Shown here one piece after another: positions 1-8,776 of a stretch of 16,827 nucleotides of DNA. Source of the DNA: Acidobacteriota bacterium (GTDB lineage: Bacteria; Acidobacteriota; Vicinamibacteria; Vicinamibacterales; UBA8438); NCBI GenBank assembly GCA_011523485.1, contig WTGR01000582.1:1-16827 (forward strand), read 5' to 3'. Every line of letters begins with the position of its first letter. Position 1 is the stretch's first letter. A program made the position numbers and the translations under genes. Below the pieces are notes generated by a model that saw only the letters and a list, made by a program, of their open reading frames with translations, ran no database searches and was not told where the DNA came from.

Positions 1-163
1 TCTGCAGGCCGTGCGGCACGGGCCGGTACCCCAGATCCGGCGCATCCTCCATCTGGGCGGGGTCGGGACCATCCAGCACCTGCGCCCCGGCAACGGCGGA
101 CAGGCCGAGCGTGAGTGCGAGGACGACGGCGAACGTCCGGGAAACACGGCATGCTGGCGACAT
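1..163 (-). CDS. Secreted protein, N-terminal fragment (possible beta-propeller/NHL type), runs off the left edge
   Basis: Only the first 54 codons are inside the window. The frame begins ATG at 163 behind a GAGGAG ribosome binding site about 6 bases upstream. It encodes a basic start (MSPACRVSR), a hydrophobic stretch rich in Leu, Ala and Val, and an Ala-Gly-Ala-Gln junction, which reads as a Sec signal peptide cleaved near residue 27. The mature start, with DLGYRPVPHGLQ near residues 43-54, resembles the N-terminus of secreted six-bladed beta-propeller (NHL or peptidyl-amidating-lyase-like) proteins. That is inference from a short stretch; any secreted protein is possible. A good extended -10 lies just upstream. 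Confidence 0.6.
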   Translation of the reverse strand, partial: MSPACRVSRTFAVVLALTLGLSAVAGAQVLDGPDPAQMEDAPDLGYRPVPHGLQ

Positions 164-199
164 GGCAACTCCTCGGGAAAAGCCTGTTGAACGGCTCGC

Positions 200-208
200 A
201 TTGTAGCA
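200..208 (-). promoter_or_regulatory. Extended -10 promoter element for the leftmost gene
   Basis: Read on the minus strand the sequence is TGCTACAAT: a TACAAT hexamer (200-205) preceded by TGC, the extended -10 form. Transcription would begin near 193, leaving a leader of about 30 bases with the GAGGAG site. No good -35 is visible in the very GC-rich flank, as is usual for extended -10 promoters. Confidence 0.5.
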
Positions 209-351
209 CCGCGGCCGCCGCGCCGAGCGCCGACCCGGCGCCGGGTCCTGCTGCACGAGAGGGCGCGAGCGCATCGAGGGCGGCTCGGGTTCGTCGTCGG
301 GACGCATGGCGGGTTCCGCGGACGCTTGGCCCGATGGGCCCACCCTGTCCC

Positions 352-380
352 TTGCTCCCTCGACGCCCGGATACTACGCT
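352..380 (+). promoter_or_regulatory. Promoter candidate for the serine hydrolase
   Basis: TTGCTC (352-357) and TACGCT (375-380) are separated by exactly 17 bases. The predicted start near 387 gives a leader of about 110 bases before the ATG at 498. The same TACGCT hexamer is the -10 candidate at 8873-8878. Confidence 0.4.
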
Positions 381-497
381 TCCTCGATCAGCTTGGGCGA
401 TTGTCGCCTGCGGCTGTGGACTTGCATCCAATTGGGTCTGGGAGTCTCCGCCACTTCCGGGGCGCGGATTTCCGGGCTGCAGAACGGGGAGGGCAGG

Positions 498-2042
<1,545 letters not shown>

Positions 2043-2118
2043 TCGCGCCACACGCCGGAGCCGGTGCGCAACGACGTCGGGGTCGCGGGCGGCGACGTGC
2101 CGCAGTCTACGGGCGTGG

Positions 2119-2124
2119 TATACG
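2119..2124 (+). promoter_or_regulatory. Possible extended -10 for the Uma2 gene
   Basis: TGGTATACG carries a TATACG hexamer with an upstream TG. It would start transcription at about 2131, one base before the ATG, giving an almost leaderless message. No -35 is recognisable, so this is tentative. Confidence 0.25.
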
Positions 2125-2131
2125 TGAGGGC

Positions 2132-2689
2132 ATGGCGATTCCAGCGCAGCGCTCGCTCATGACCGCCGAGGAGCTGTTCGAACTGCAGGACGATGGCTAC
2201 TGTTACGAGCTGGTCGACGGGGACCTGGTCCGCATGACTCCCTCGGGCGGCGAGCACGGCGCGGTGACGGCGTGCGTCAGCCAGGTGCTCCGGGAGTATG
2301 TCGAAACCCACGGTGGTGTCTGTTGCGGCGCCGAGACGGGGTTCATTCTGCGACGCACGCCGGACGTCGTCCGCGCGCCGGATGCCGCCTTCGTCTCGCG
2401 CGAACGCGTCCCGAAGGACGGTATCCCCAAGTCGTTTTGGCCCTTCGCGCCCGATCTCGCCGTCGAAGTCCCGTCGCCCAACGATCGTTTCTCCGACGTG
2501 CACCTCAAGATCGCCGAGTACTTCGCGGCGGGAACGCGTCTTGTCTGGATAGTCGAGCCCGCCACGAGGCGTGTGCACGTGCATCGGTCATCGCACGACG
2601 TACAGGTGGTCGAGGAGGATGGCGAGTTGATTGGCGACGATGTGCTGCCGGGATTCCGGTGCGCCGTGAAGCGGCTCTTTCCGGCGTGA
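2132..2689 (+). CDS. Uma2-family (DUF820) PD-(D/E)xK-like nuclease
   Basis: The 185-residue protein has the full Uma2 layout (PF05685). It opens with MTAEELFELQDDGYCYELVDGD-like features near 10-31 (YELVDG at 25-30), a Gly-Glu-His-Gly turn (40-43), Pro-Asp in APDAAFV (D84), Glu in VEVPSP (E112), Lys in HLKIAEYF (K126), and a closing strand VWIVEP. D84, E112 and K126 are the expected metal/catalytic set, so the protein looks intact. Family members are restriction-endonuclease-like, and their cellular role is mostly unproven. ATG 2132 was chosen over the upstream open frame because the domain begins there; a GTGAGGG sequence lies just 5'. It is 89 bases downstream of the hydrolase and probably separately transcribed. 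Third-position GC is lower than in neighbours, which suggests acquisition. Confidence 0.85.
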   Translation: MAIPAQRSLMTAEELFELQDDGYCYELVDGDLVRMTPSGGEHGAVTACVSQVLREYVETHGGVCCGAETGFILRRTPDVVRAPDAAFVSRERVPKDGIPKSFWPFAPDLAVEVPSPNDRFSDVHLKIAEYFAAGTRLVWIVEPATRRVHVHRSSHDVQVVEEDGELIGDDVLPGFRCAVKRLFPA

Positions 2690-2708
2690 CTCGCGGGCGA
2701 CGGGCGGG

Positions 2709-2867
2709 TCAGGCGTTCGGGAGGATGATCTCAAGTCCTGCTCGGTCACCGAACGGAACACCGGCAACCTCGCAGGCGATTCTCAGAGAACCGGTTTTCT
2801 GTTTGTTGGAAAGGTGGCGGAGTCGGCGCTTCGCTCTATCCCGCCCCGGATCTGCAGCAGGACGCAT
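2709..2867 (-). CDS. Doubtful 52-residue ORF in a low-GC gap
   Basis: The 254-base gap between Uma2 and the HNH gene has visibly lower GC than its surroundings. On the minus strand, downstream of the HNH gene, it holds a 52-codon frame from ATG 2867 to TGA 2709. It starts with a basic segment (RAKRRLRHLSNKQK) and ends in a smoother stretch (EVAGVPFGDRAGLEIILPNA, residues 33-52) that reads like the C-terminus of a real protein. I do not recognise a family, and there is no clear ribosome binding site. It may be a decayed gene end, a small partner of the nuclease, or chance. Confidence 0.2.
   Translation of the reverse strand: MRPAADPGRDRAKRRLRHLSNKQKTGSLRIACEVAGVPFGDRAGLEIILPNA
2784..2801. repeat. 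18-bp imperfect palindrome
   Basis: Nine bases each side of a central CCGG mirror each other with one mismatch (CAGAGAACC against GGTTTTCTG). There is no loop and no T tract, so it looks more like a protein-binding or restriction-type site than a terminator. It falls inside the doubtful small ORF, downstream of the HNH gene. Confidence 0.3.
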
Positions 2868-2943
2868 CGAAGATCAGCCATCGGTACTGAGGCCTGAGTA
2901 TGGCAGACCCGTTGGGTGGTCGGCGGCTGAAGCGTACGGCGGA

Positions 2944-3852
2944 TCATGCGTGCCGGAAGGCGTTGTAGCGGATCTCCAGAGCGTGCTGGTCCGGTCGTTG
3001 AGTTGGCTTTCTGGGTACGGTGATGCGCATTCCATGCAGTTCCTGGATTCCATGGACCAGCGTGGGGCCGTCCGTCTCGTCCAGCAAATCGGCACGCACC
3101 TGCACAATGTAGTCGGGGCGGACGCCGAGAAAGTGCCGATCGAAGGCGGCGTGATGGAGCTTGCAGAGCGCCAGGCCGTTCGCTACGACGGGTTCCCCCT
3201 CATCGCTGTCGGGGACGATATGAGCGGCGTCCAGCAGTTCCGCGTGCCGGAACCGGCAGAATGCACACTGCTGACGGTAGGCGGCGAGGACGCGCTCTCG
3301 AAACGCGCGTTGGTGTAGCCGTTGCCGAACTGCCGCGGTCGTGTAGCGCCGCCGTGCGCTTTCCATGTCGTCGCGTGCCGCCTGACCGCGCGCGGACGGC
3401 CAGACGTGACGCGTATCGTCGGCCGCAATGGTGAACGTCAGCCCGCGGCGATCGTCGCCGACGACGAATACCGGCCAGGCGGCGACGTACCTGCCCGGCA
3501 TCAGGCCGTGGAGATAGACCAGCGGCAGCCGCTCCTGCATCGCGAAGCGCACACGCCGGTTGTCGGGATGGTCGGGATCAGTGCCGCGGTATCGATAGCG
3601 CAACAGTTCGTTCGGACCGAAGGCGTCGTCGTACGGCCCATCGGGCGTGGTCGTGATGGAGAGCGGCGCGTCGTGCAGGACCCGCGGCTTGAAGATGCCC
3701 TGCGGACTGACGAGAGGTACCCGGACGCCGTGCAACGTGAACCCCTCGGCCAGCAGTGCTCGTGGCAGGACGTCGCCGTGACTGTCGACTTGCGCCCTCA
3801 GCCAGGTGAAGGCGGCGTTTCGAACCGTTGCATCCCGGGTGCGGTCGAACAT
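2944..3852 (-). CDS. HNH endonuclease, restriction-like (COG3440 type)
   Basis: The 302-residue protein has two parts. Residues about 180-300 form a zinc-supported HNH domain (HNH_2 type): CAFC (196-199), the DAAH core (208-211), Asn225 in VVANGLALC, then C230 and H233-H234 in CKLHH. All catalytic and zinc positions look intact. Residues 1-150 form a separate conserved N-terminal domain with YRYRGTDPDHPDN (86-98), PLVYLHG and PGRY, ending in VFVVGDD. In known McrA-like enzymes such an upstream domain reads modified DNA, so a role in modification-dependent restriction or phage defence is a reasonable inference. I see no methylase or modification genes nearby. The start at 3852 has only a weak ribosome binding site. 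Confidence 0.85.
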   Translation of the reverse strand: MFDRTRDATVRNAAFTWLRAQVDSHGDVLPRALLAEGFTLHGVRVPLVSPQGIFKPRVLHDAPLSITTTPDGPYDDAFGPNELLRYRYRGTDPDHPDNRRVRFAMQERLPLVYLHGLMPGRYVAAWPVFVVGDDRRGLTFTIAADDTRHVWPSARGQAARDDMESARRRYTTAAVRQRLHQRAFRERVLAAYRQQCAFCRFRHAELLDAAHIVPDSDEGEPVVANGLALCKLHHAAFDRHFLGVRPDYIVQVRADLLDETDGPTLVHGIQELHGMRITVPRKPTQRPDQHALEIRYNAFRHA

Positions 3853-3960
3853 TGAAACTGTCGAGAGCCTGCGGTGACTGGTCGGCGTTCCAGATCCCGC
3901 GACGTAATCGCCACGTCACCGACCTGGCAGTGGCCCTGTTCCGCCGGGCACCATGTCCCC

Positions 3961-4779
3961 TCAGTCCACGCCCGCCAGCGGCTCGAGGCCCGTCTCGGCG
4001 ATGGTCGGCGCCGCCTCTTGCGACGCCAGGAAGTCGATGAGACTCTGCGCGCCGGCGGGATTGTCGGCGTCCGTCGGAATTCCCGCCGAGAAGGTCGTCA
4101 CTCTCTGATACTCGTCCGGAATGGGGCCGGCGTACGCGGCGCCCTCGATGGAGAGGATCTCGCTGACCTGCTGAAAGCCGATCTCGACCTCGCCGCGCGC
4201 CACGACCGCCGCTACGCGTTCGCTGACGATGCGCCGGCTCTTCGGCGCGAGCTGCTCGGCCAGCCCCAGTCGGGGAAACAGCTCCGTGGAGACGTACGTC
4301 CCGCTCACGCTCGCCGAGTAGCCGATGGAGTCGGCCGCCAGCAGCGTCGCCACGAACGCCTCCGGCGTGCTGATGTCCGGCAGCGGCGCGCCTTCGAGCA
4401 CCGCCATGCCGATCGACGAGCTGGCCAGATCCACCCGTGTACCCGATCGGATCAGACCCTGCGCGGAAAGCGCGTTCAGGCCGGCCTGCGACATGATCAG
4501 AAGGTCGAAGCGTTCTCCGCGCTCCAGTCTCACGGGGATCGAATCGGGAGCGCCGCCGCCGGAGGCTCCGTAGGCAGTGACCAGCCGCAGGCCCGTCCGG
4601 GCCTCGAACCGTGGGGCGAGCGCATCGTAGGCCGCGGCCAGACCGCCGGACGTCGCAACGGCGACTTCAGCGGCCGCGCGGCCTTCGCCGGCGGCCTGCG
4701 CGTTGCTCGCCGGCGGTCTCCAGGCGGTGAGCGACGTCGCCAGCACGAGCAGTAGCGTGACCGTCAGGAATCTGTGCAT
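3961..4779 (-). CDS. Periplasmic substrate-binding protein, ModA-like (orphan)
   Basis: A 272-residue exported binding protein of the molybdate/anion class (SBP_bac_11, COG0725 type). It has a Sec signal peptide at 1-29 ending NAQA. A first-lobe motif follows, ATSGGLAAAYDALAPRFEAR (42-61), then a Ser/Gly-rich anion loop (GASGGGAPDS, 71-80) and the FDLLIMSQAGLNAL segment. The second lobe contains EIGFQQVSEI, and the C-terminus FLASQEAAPTIAETGLEPL is typical of the family. The ATG at 4779 has a GGAGGTGA site. There is no permease (ModB) or ATPase (ModC) beside it, so it either works with a distant transporter or binds another oxyanion. The loop differs from classical ModA, so I do not assign the symbol. 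Confidence 0.8.
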   Translation of the reverse strand: MHRFLTVTLLLVLATSLTAWRPPASNAQAAGEGRAAAEVAVATSGGLAAAYDALAPRFEARTGLRLVTAYGASGGGAPDSIPVRLERGERFDLLIMSQAGLNALSAQGLIRSGTRVDLASSSIGMAVLEGAPLPDISTPEAFVATLLAADSIGYSASVSGTYVSTELFPRLGLAEQLAPKSRRIVSERVAAVVARGEVEIGFQQVSEILSIEGAAYAGPIPDEYQRVTTFSAGIPTDADNPAGAQSLIDFLASQEAAPTIAETGLEPLAGVD

Positions 4780-4816
4780 GCCACTTCACCTCCGAACCGG
4801 CGCGGTATTCGAAGCG

Positions 4817-4822
4817 ATGGTA
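4817..4822 (-). promoter_or_regulatory. Possible extended -10 for the ModA-like gene
   Basis: On the minus strand the sequence reads TGATACCAT: TACCAT with an upstream TG. It would give a leader of about 30 bases containing the GGAGGTGA site. No convincing -35 is present. Confidence 0.3.
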
Positions 4823-4897
4823 TCAGGAGGGAATGAAAGCCCGCGATGACGACCGGGCAGCTCCGGCCGGGATCGTCCTGCAGGGAGGGTGGTGGGG

Positions 4898-5323
4898 CTA
4901 CCTGGCGCGGGCGCCGCTCGACGGTACGGCATCGCCCGGACCGGCGGCGGGCACGCCGCCGACGTACCCGCGCCGGTTCCCGCCGGCGGTCGGCCTGCGA
5001 CGGGCGACGCGACCGGCGCTCCCGTTCGGCGGCGTCGGGTCGAGCGCGTTCCGCAGGCGCCTCCAGTAGTCCTCCCGGCCTTCGGCGCGCGCGTTGTGGA
5101 GGCTCCGGAGGGGCATGCCAAGGTCGTCCACCGCGGGCGCCGGCCGGTTGTCGCCGGGGCCGTTGCTGGTGACGTGCAGGACACTCTGCTTCGGGAAGGT
5201 CGCCAGAGGCGTGCCGTCTTCGCAGATGCAGAGACTCTCGTCCGTGGTCGTGACCTCGGTACCCTGAACGGTCGCCGTGGCAATTCGGCCGCCGCTGTCG
5301 TATGTGATGGTGAACATCCTCAT
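4898..5323 (-). CDS. Small cytoplasmic protein of unknown function
   Basis: The 141-residue frame has strongly GC-biased third positions and a good GGAGGG site nine bases before ATG 5323, so I accept it as real. A second ATG is two codons on. Residues 1-55 look folded and beta-rich (MFTITYDSGGRIATATVQG, then a CIC pair at 33-35, then ATFPKQSVLHVTS). A middle segment has DYWRRLRNAL, and the last 45 residues are low-complexity Gly, Pro and Arg, probably disordered. There is no signal peptide or membrane segment. I do not recognise the family. It lies 118 bases upstream of the ModA-like gene on the same strand, but that gene has its own promoter candidate. Confidence 0.6.
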   Translation of the reverse strand: MRMFTITYDSGGRIATATVQGTEVTTTDESLCICEDGTPLATFPKQSVLHVTSNGPGDNRPAPAVDDLGMPLRSLHNARAEGREDYWRRLRNALDPTPPNGSAGRVARRRPTAGGNRRGYVGGVPAAGPGDAVPSSGARAR

Positions 5324-5411
5324 GCGTCGTATCCCTCCGGCGACGGCGCATCGTCCGATAGAGCGGCCGCCTCGAGAACGAGTGCAACTCTACACCATCT
5401 GAGCATCATAT

Positions 5412-5439
5412 CGGCTGTTTGCGCCCGTGGAAACAGCCG
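5412..5439 (-). terminator. Hairpin downstream of the photolyase gene
   Basis: A perfect 9-bp stem, CGGCTGTTT (5412-5420) with AAACAGCCG (5431-5439), encloses a 10-base loop. It sits 31 bases past the photolyase stop, in the right place for a 3' end. There is no run of T after the stem in either direction, so it may be a 3' stabilising hairpin or a factor-dependent terminator rather than a classical intrinsic one. Confidence 0.45.
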
Positions 5440-5470
5440 GGCGCCGGACGAATGTCGGTCGCACGCGGTC

Positions 5471-6985
5471 TCAGCGCTCGTCGGCGGCGACGTGCCGGCG
5501 GTAGGCGTGGAGGGCCCGCCGGCGGGCGGCGGCGTGGTCCACCAGGGGGTGCGGATAGTCCGTTCCAAGCCGCACGCCGGCCGCCTCCAGGGCTGCGGGC
5601 GAAGACTCCCAGGGCGCGTGGAGCAGATCGTCCGGCAATCGCGCCAGTTCCGGCAGCCATGCCCGCAGATAGCCTCCCGCCGGATCGTAGTGGCGTGACT
5701 GCGCGACAGGGTTGAAGATGCGGAAATACGGCGCCGCATCGGCGCCGCAGCCGGCCACCCATTGCCAGCCGACGCTGTTGTTGGCCCAGTCGGCGTCGAC
5801 CAGCGTATCCCAGAACCAGTCCTCGCCCAGGCGCCAGTCGAGCAGCAGATGCCTGGTCAGGAACGAGGCGGCGACCATGCGCACCCGGTTGTGCATCCAA
5901 CCGGTCGCCCACAGCTCGCGCATGCCGGCGTCGACGAGCGGGTAGCCGGTCCGGCCGCGTTGCCAGCACCGCAGCGCGGCGGCGTCCTCGCGCCAGGGCA
6001 TGCGGTCGAACTCGCTTCGCAGGTTGGTGGTGGCCATTCCCGGATTGTGGTGCAACAGGTGGTGGCTGAACTCCCGCCAGCCGAGCTCCCGGAGAAAGGC
6101 GTCCTTGCCCGGTCCCTGCGGGAGCGGCTTCAAGGCGCCCGCCACCTGCCGGGGGCCGATCTCGCCGAAGTGCAGATGCGGCGACAGCCGGCTGGTGCCC
6201 TGCGCGCCGGGCAGGTCGCGGTCTTCGTGGTAGCCCTCGATGCCCTCCGTGAGAAAGGCATCGAGCCGCATGCGTGCGCCTGCTTCTCCGGGCCGCCACG
6301 CCGCGCGCAGACCCGCCGCCCAGTCGGGCGTGCTGCACCGCAGGCCCCAGTCGTCGAGTTCGTCCCCATTCGGCCAGACCGCGGGGGCGGCCAGGGCCGG
6401 CGGTTCCTCGCCGGGACCGTCGAACCCCTCCTGGAGACAGCGTCGCCAGAAGGGCGTGAACACCCGGTAGGGATTGCCTTGTCCCGTGCGGATGGTCCAG
6501 GGCTCGAAGAGGAGGCCGGCACTGAAGGATCGCACCGCCACGCCGCTCTCGGCGAAACGGGCCCTGACTCTCTTGTCGCGCAGGACTGCGTTGGGATCGT
6601 GGAGCCGGTTCCAGACGATGTCCGTGGCGCCGGTCTCGCGCGCCAGTTGCGCCAGGACCGCGTCGGCCGCGCCCCGGCGCAGGATGAGGCGGCTGCCCAG
6701 TGCTTCCAACGCGGTCCGCAACGCGTCCAGGCTCCCGTGCAGCCACCAGCGGGATGCGCCGCCCAGTGGGCGGATGCCGGGCTGACCGTCGTCGAGCACG
6801 AACACGGGGATCACCGGTCGGCCCGTCCGCGCCGCCCAGTTCAACGCGGGATTGTCGGCCAGCCGCAGGTCGCGGCGGAACCAGAGCAGCACGGGCCGGG
6901 CTGCCCGGGGGCCAAGAGCGGTGCCTTCCAGCGCGCCGGTCACGTGCGGAGGATATCCGCCCGGCGGCCGCAAGGCCGACGACAT
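5471..6985 (-). CDS. phrB: Deoxyribodipyrimidine photolyase (class I photolyase/cryptochrome family)
   Basis: A 504-residue flavoenzyme that uses blue light to split cyclobutane pyrimidine dimers. The N-terminal antenna domain starts at VLLWFRRDLRLADN (32-45) and carries WNRLHDPNAVLRDKRV (125-140). The FAD domain has RLSPHLHFGEIGPR (266-279), ELGWREFSHHLLHHNP (300-315) and GYPLVDAGMRELWATGWMHN (347-366). It continues with WANNSVGWQWVAGCGADAAPY (400-420) and FRIFNPVAQSRHYDP. The flavin-contacting Asn pair and the Trp-Gln-Trp segment of the electron-transfer chain are present, which favours a true photolyase over a cryptochrome. ATG 6985 leaves a 31-residue N-terminal extension; its AGGAG site is rather far (14 bases), so GTG 6943 is an alternative. 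It is the last gene after the WYL regulator, 94 bases downstream. Confidence 0.9.
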   Translation of the reverse strand: MSSALRPPGGYPPHVTGALEGTALGPRAARPVLLWFRRDLRLADNPALNWAARTGRPVIPVFVLDDGQPGIRPLGGASRWWLHGSLDALRTALEALGSRLILRRGAADAVLAQLARETGATDIVWNRLHDPNAVLRDKRVRARFAESGVAVRSFSAGLLFEPWTIRTGQGNPYRVFTPFWRRCLQEGFDGPGEEPPALAAPAVWPNGDELDDWGLRCSTPDWAAGLRAAWRPGEAGARMRLDAFLTEGIEGYHEDRDLPGAQGTSRLSPHLHFGEIGPRQVAGALKPLPQGPGKDAFLRELGWREFSHHLLHHNPGMATTNLRSEFDRMPWREDAAALRCWQRGRTGYPLVDAGMRELWATGWMHNRVRMVAASFLTRHLLLDWRLGEDWFWDTLVDADWANNSVGWQWVAGCGADAAPYFRIFNPVAQSRHYDPAGGYLRAWLPELARLPDDLLHAPWESSPAALEAAGVRLGTDYPHPLVDHAAARRRALHAYRRHVAADER

Positions 6986-7079
6986 CTGGCGACTCTGTAC
7001 TCCTATTGAGAGTCGGCTTCCCCAACGGTGATGAGGTCGGTGCCTGACGCGACCTCGCGCCGGCTTGACCGGCAAGCGT

Positions 7080-8108
7080 TCAGAGCAAGTCGGGTTGGCG
7101 GGTGGCGGGGTCGTCAGTGGTGGGCGGCATTCCGGGAAGGTCGCGCTGCGAACGCGGCTGGCCGGATGCCTGCCGACCGCCATCGTCGTGCCGTTCGTAG
7201 GCGCCGGCGGCGATCTCGGTGACCCGCGCGACGAGGGCCGGCGGTCCGACAGCACGAGCGGTTCCGGCGAATCCCACTATCCAGCGGGCGATCTCGTCCA
7301 GGTGCGAGATCGTGACGCGGTACTGCAGCCGTCCGTTCTTGAGCTTCCTGATGCGCTCGCCGGGATGGTGCACCCCTTGTTGGACGAGCGGCGCCAATGA
7401 CGCATCGAAGTGGATGACCACTTCGTGAAGGGTTCGGCCGCGATACACGCTCCAGGTCTGCTGGAGGAACGCATCGAGGTCGAACGGCGGTCGATCGAAG
7501 GCGCCGTCGAGCCGCTTGGCCTCCACGATGCGATCGAGACGGAACGTGCGAGGTTCGTCGCGCAGGTGGCAGTGTCCGACCAGGTACCAGGCGTTTTCCC
7601 GATGGAACACGGCGTACGGATCCAGGCCGCGCCACGTTTGCCGCCGGCTCCACAGGGAGCGATAGAGCAGCGACACCGGCGTCCGTTCGCGAGTCGCCTG
7701 CTCCAGCAATGGGAGGATTCCCTCCCCAATCCTGCCGGATCGCTCGGGGCCTGCCAGCGTGAGCGCCTGGGGTGTCTCCTCCAACTGCCGCGTTGCGACA
7801 TCGAGCTTCCTGGCCAGCCCCGCAGTCAGGTCCGAGAGGGCCCCGAGCGCCGGATGCCGCAGCAGGAGCGTGAGCATCGCGCGCTCGGTGGCCGTCAAGG
7901 GAAGACTGCGAAGCGTCGCACCCTCAAGCAGGCGGTAGCCATGCTCGTCGTTCGTGACGGGGATGCCATACAGCCGGGTCAGAGCCTGCAGGTCGCGGTA
8001 GATGTTGCGCTCGGACATTCCGAAGCGCTCGGCTAGCTCCGCGGGACGCCAGGAGCGTCGTCCACCGAGAAGCTGAAGCATCTCCATCAGGCGGATCGGG
8101 CGGTCCAT
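7080..8108 (-). CDS. HTH-WYL transcriptional regulator (YafY/PafBC type)
   Basis: The 342-residue protein has an N-terminal winged helix (HTH_11 type, residues 3-60) with the helix-turn-helix in AELAERFGMSERNIYRDLQAL (23-43). It also has a WYL domain around 140-200, with the signature strand GLDPYAVFHRENAWYLVGHC (161-180) and the ligand-facing Arg in RTFRLDRI (187-194), and a WCX-like C-terminal part (228-305). The last 35 residues are polar and probably disordered. Regulators of this family control DNA-damage, phage-defence and metabolic genes, some responding to single-stranded nucleic acid. Lying between a small membrane protein (23-base gap upstream) and photolyase, it probably controls this light or DNA-damage unit. 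The ribosome binding site is weak, suggesting translational coupling. Confidence 0.88.
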   Translation of the reverse strand: MDRPIRLMEMLQLLGGRRSWRPAELAERFGMSERNIYRDLQALTRLYGIPVTNDEHGYRLLEGATLRSLPLTATERAMLTLLLRHPALGALSDLTAGLARKLDVATRQLEETPQALTLAGPERSGRIGEGILPLLEQATRERTPVSLLYRSLWSRRQTWRGLDPYAVFHRENAWYLVGHCHLRDEPRTFRLDRIVEAKRLDGAFDRPPFDLDAFLQQTWSVYRGRTLHEVVIHFDASLAPLVQQGVHHPGERIRKLKNGRLQYRVTISHLDEIARWIVGFAGTARAVGPPALVARVTEIAAGAYERHDDGGRQASGQPRSQRDLPGMPPTTDDPATRQPDLL

Positions 8109-8131
8109 GCTTCACTTATCGGGCGAGCGCG

Positions 8132-8704
8132 TCAGAATCCGAAGGTCTTGGAGAGCCGAGCGCCGCCCGGCTCCAGGCTGACTGAGACGTCCGGCACGTC
8201 GGCCCATACGGTGGCGAGGAGCGCTCCAACCGCGGCCAAGCCGATTCCGGCGTACAGTCGGCCAGCGGGCCAGTAGGCCTCCGCCCTGGCGGACCCTCTG
8301 GTATCGTCCACTTTGGGAAACTCGTCGCGCAGGGCACCGGCCTGCTTGGCACCGGTGCTCTCCAGGTTGACGAGTCGCCCAAAGAGTTCCAATCCCACGT
8401 AGGTGTTCACCGTCCAGTCCAGATTGCATCGACCGCTCATCTTCGAGGAAACGGGGTTGCGCGCATCATCGAACAGGACGCCAACGCTACCGACGGCGTT
8501 GGCGAATTCTATGGACACGGCGGGGTCTTCGCTCAGGGAGCCAGCGACTCGACAATCCTGTTCCCAGAACGCGATGGCAACGCCGCCTGCCATCAGACCG
8601 ACCCCGCCCAACGTGCGCATCATCGACCGTTGCGACTGCGCTGCGGCCAACCCGGGCAACACCAGCACGCCGACGAGTCCGAGCATCACAATCCGTCTGA
8701 GCAT
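8132..8704 (-). CDS. Small secreted or membrane protein of unknown function
   Basis: The 190-residue protein starts at ATG 8704 behind a perfect AGGAGG. Residues 1-22 form a signal peptide (ending LAAAQ). A Gly-rich hydrophobic segment, TLGGVGLMAGGVAIAFW (31-47), and a second, LYAGIGLAAVGALLATVWA (about 149-167), could be membrane helices. Two Cys, near 52 and 93, in the region between them could pair outside the membrane. I recognise no named family. It is the first gene of the apparent operon with the WYL regulator and photolyase, so it may be a membrane-side partner of the regulator, but that is only positional inference. Confidence 0.75.
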   Translation of the reverse strand: MLRRIVMLGLVGVLVLPGLAAAQSQRSMMRTLGGVGLMAGGVAIAFWEQDCRVAGSLSEDPAVSIEFANAVGSVGVLFDDARNPVSSKMSGRCNLDWTVNTYVGLELFGRLVNLESTGAKQAGALRDEFPKVDDTRGSARAEAYWPAGRLYAGIGLAAVGALLATVWADVPDVSVSLEPGGARLSKTFGF

Positions 8705-8776
8705 GACAAGCCTCCTGATCCTCTCGGTGACCGGAATTGGGCACCGCGCCGGATGAGAGAAGACTGCCAGTTGCCG

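Larger units (their letters stand above)
164..497. other. Divergent intergenic region
   Basis: This 334-base gap separates the leftmost minus-strand gene from the serine hydrolase. It holds one promoter candidate for each direction. The open frame that extends the hydrolase upstream to 306 has no signal-peptide logic or ribosome binding site, so I treat it as non-coding. I see no RNA gene, repeat or further ORF. Confidence 0.5.

Noticed and set aside
306..497. Upstream extension of the serine hydrolase start
   Set aside because: The extension lacks a ribosome binding site and would bury the signal peptide; ATG 498 has both features in place.
3853..3960. Terminator for the ModA-like gene
   Set aside because: The only pairing (GCCC/GGGC with mismatched flanks) is short and has no T tract.
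5406..7025. A 539-codon minus-strand frame overlapping photolyase in another frame
   Set aside because: The product is Arg/Pro/Gly-rich with no domain, whereas the accepted frame has every photolyase motif.
6986..7255. Upstream extension of the photolyase into the WYL gene
   Set aside because: It overlaps the 3' part of the regulator in another frame and encodes a Pro/Arg-rich stretch unlike any photolyase N-terminus.
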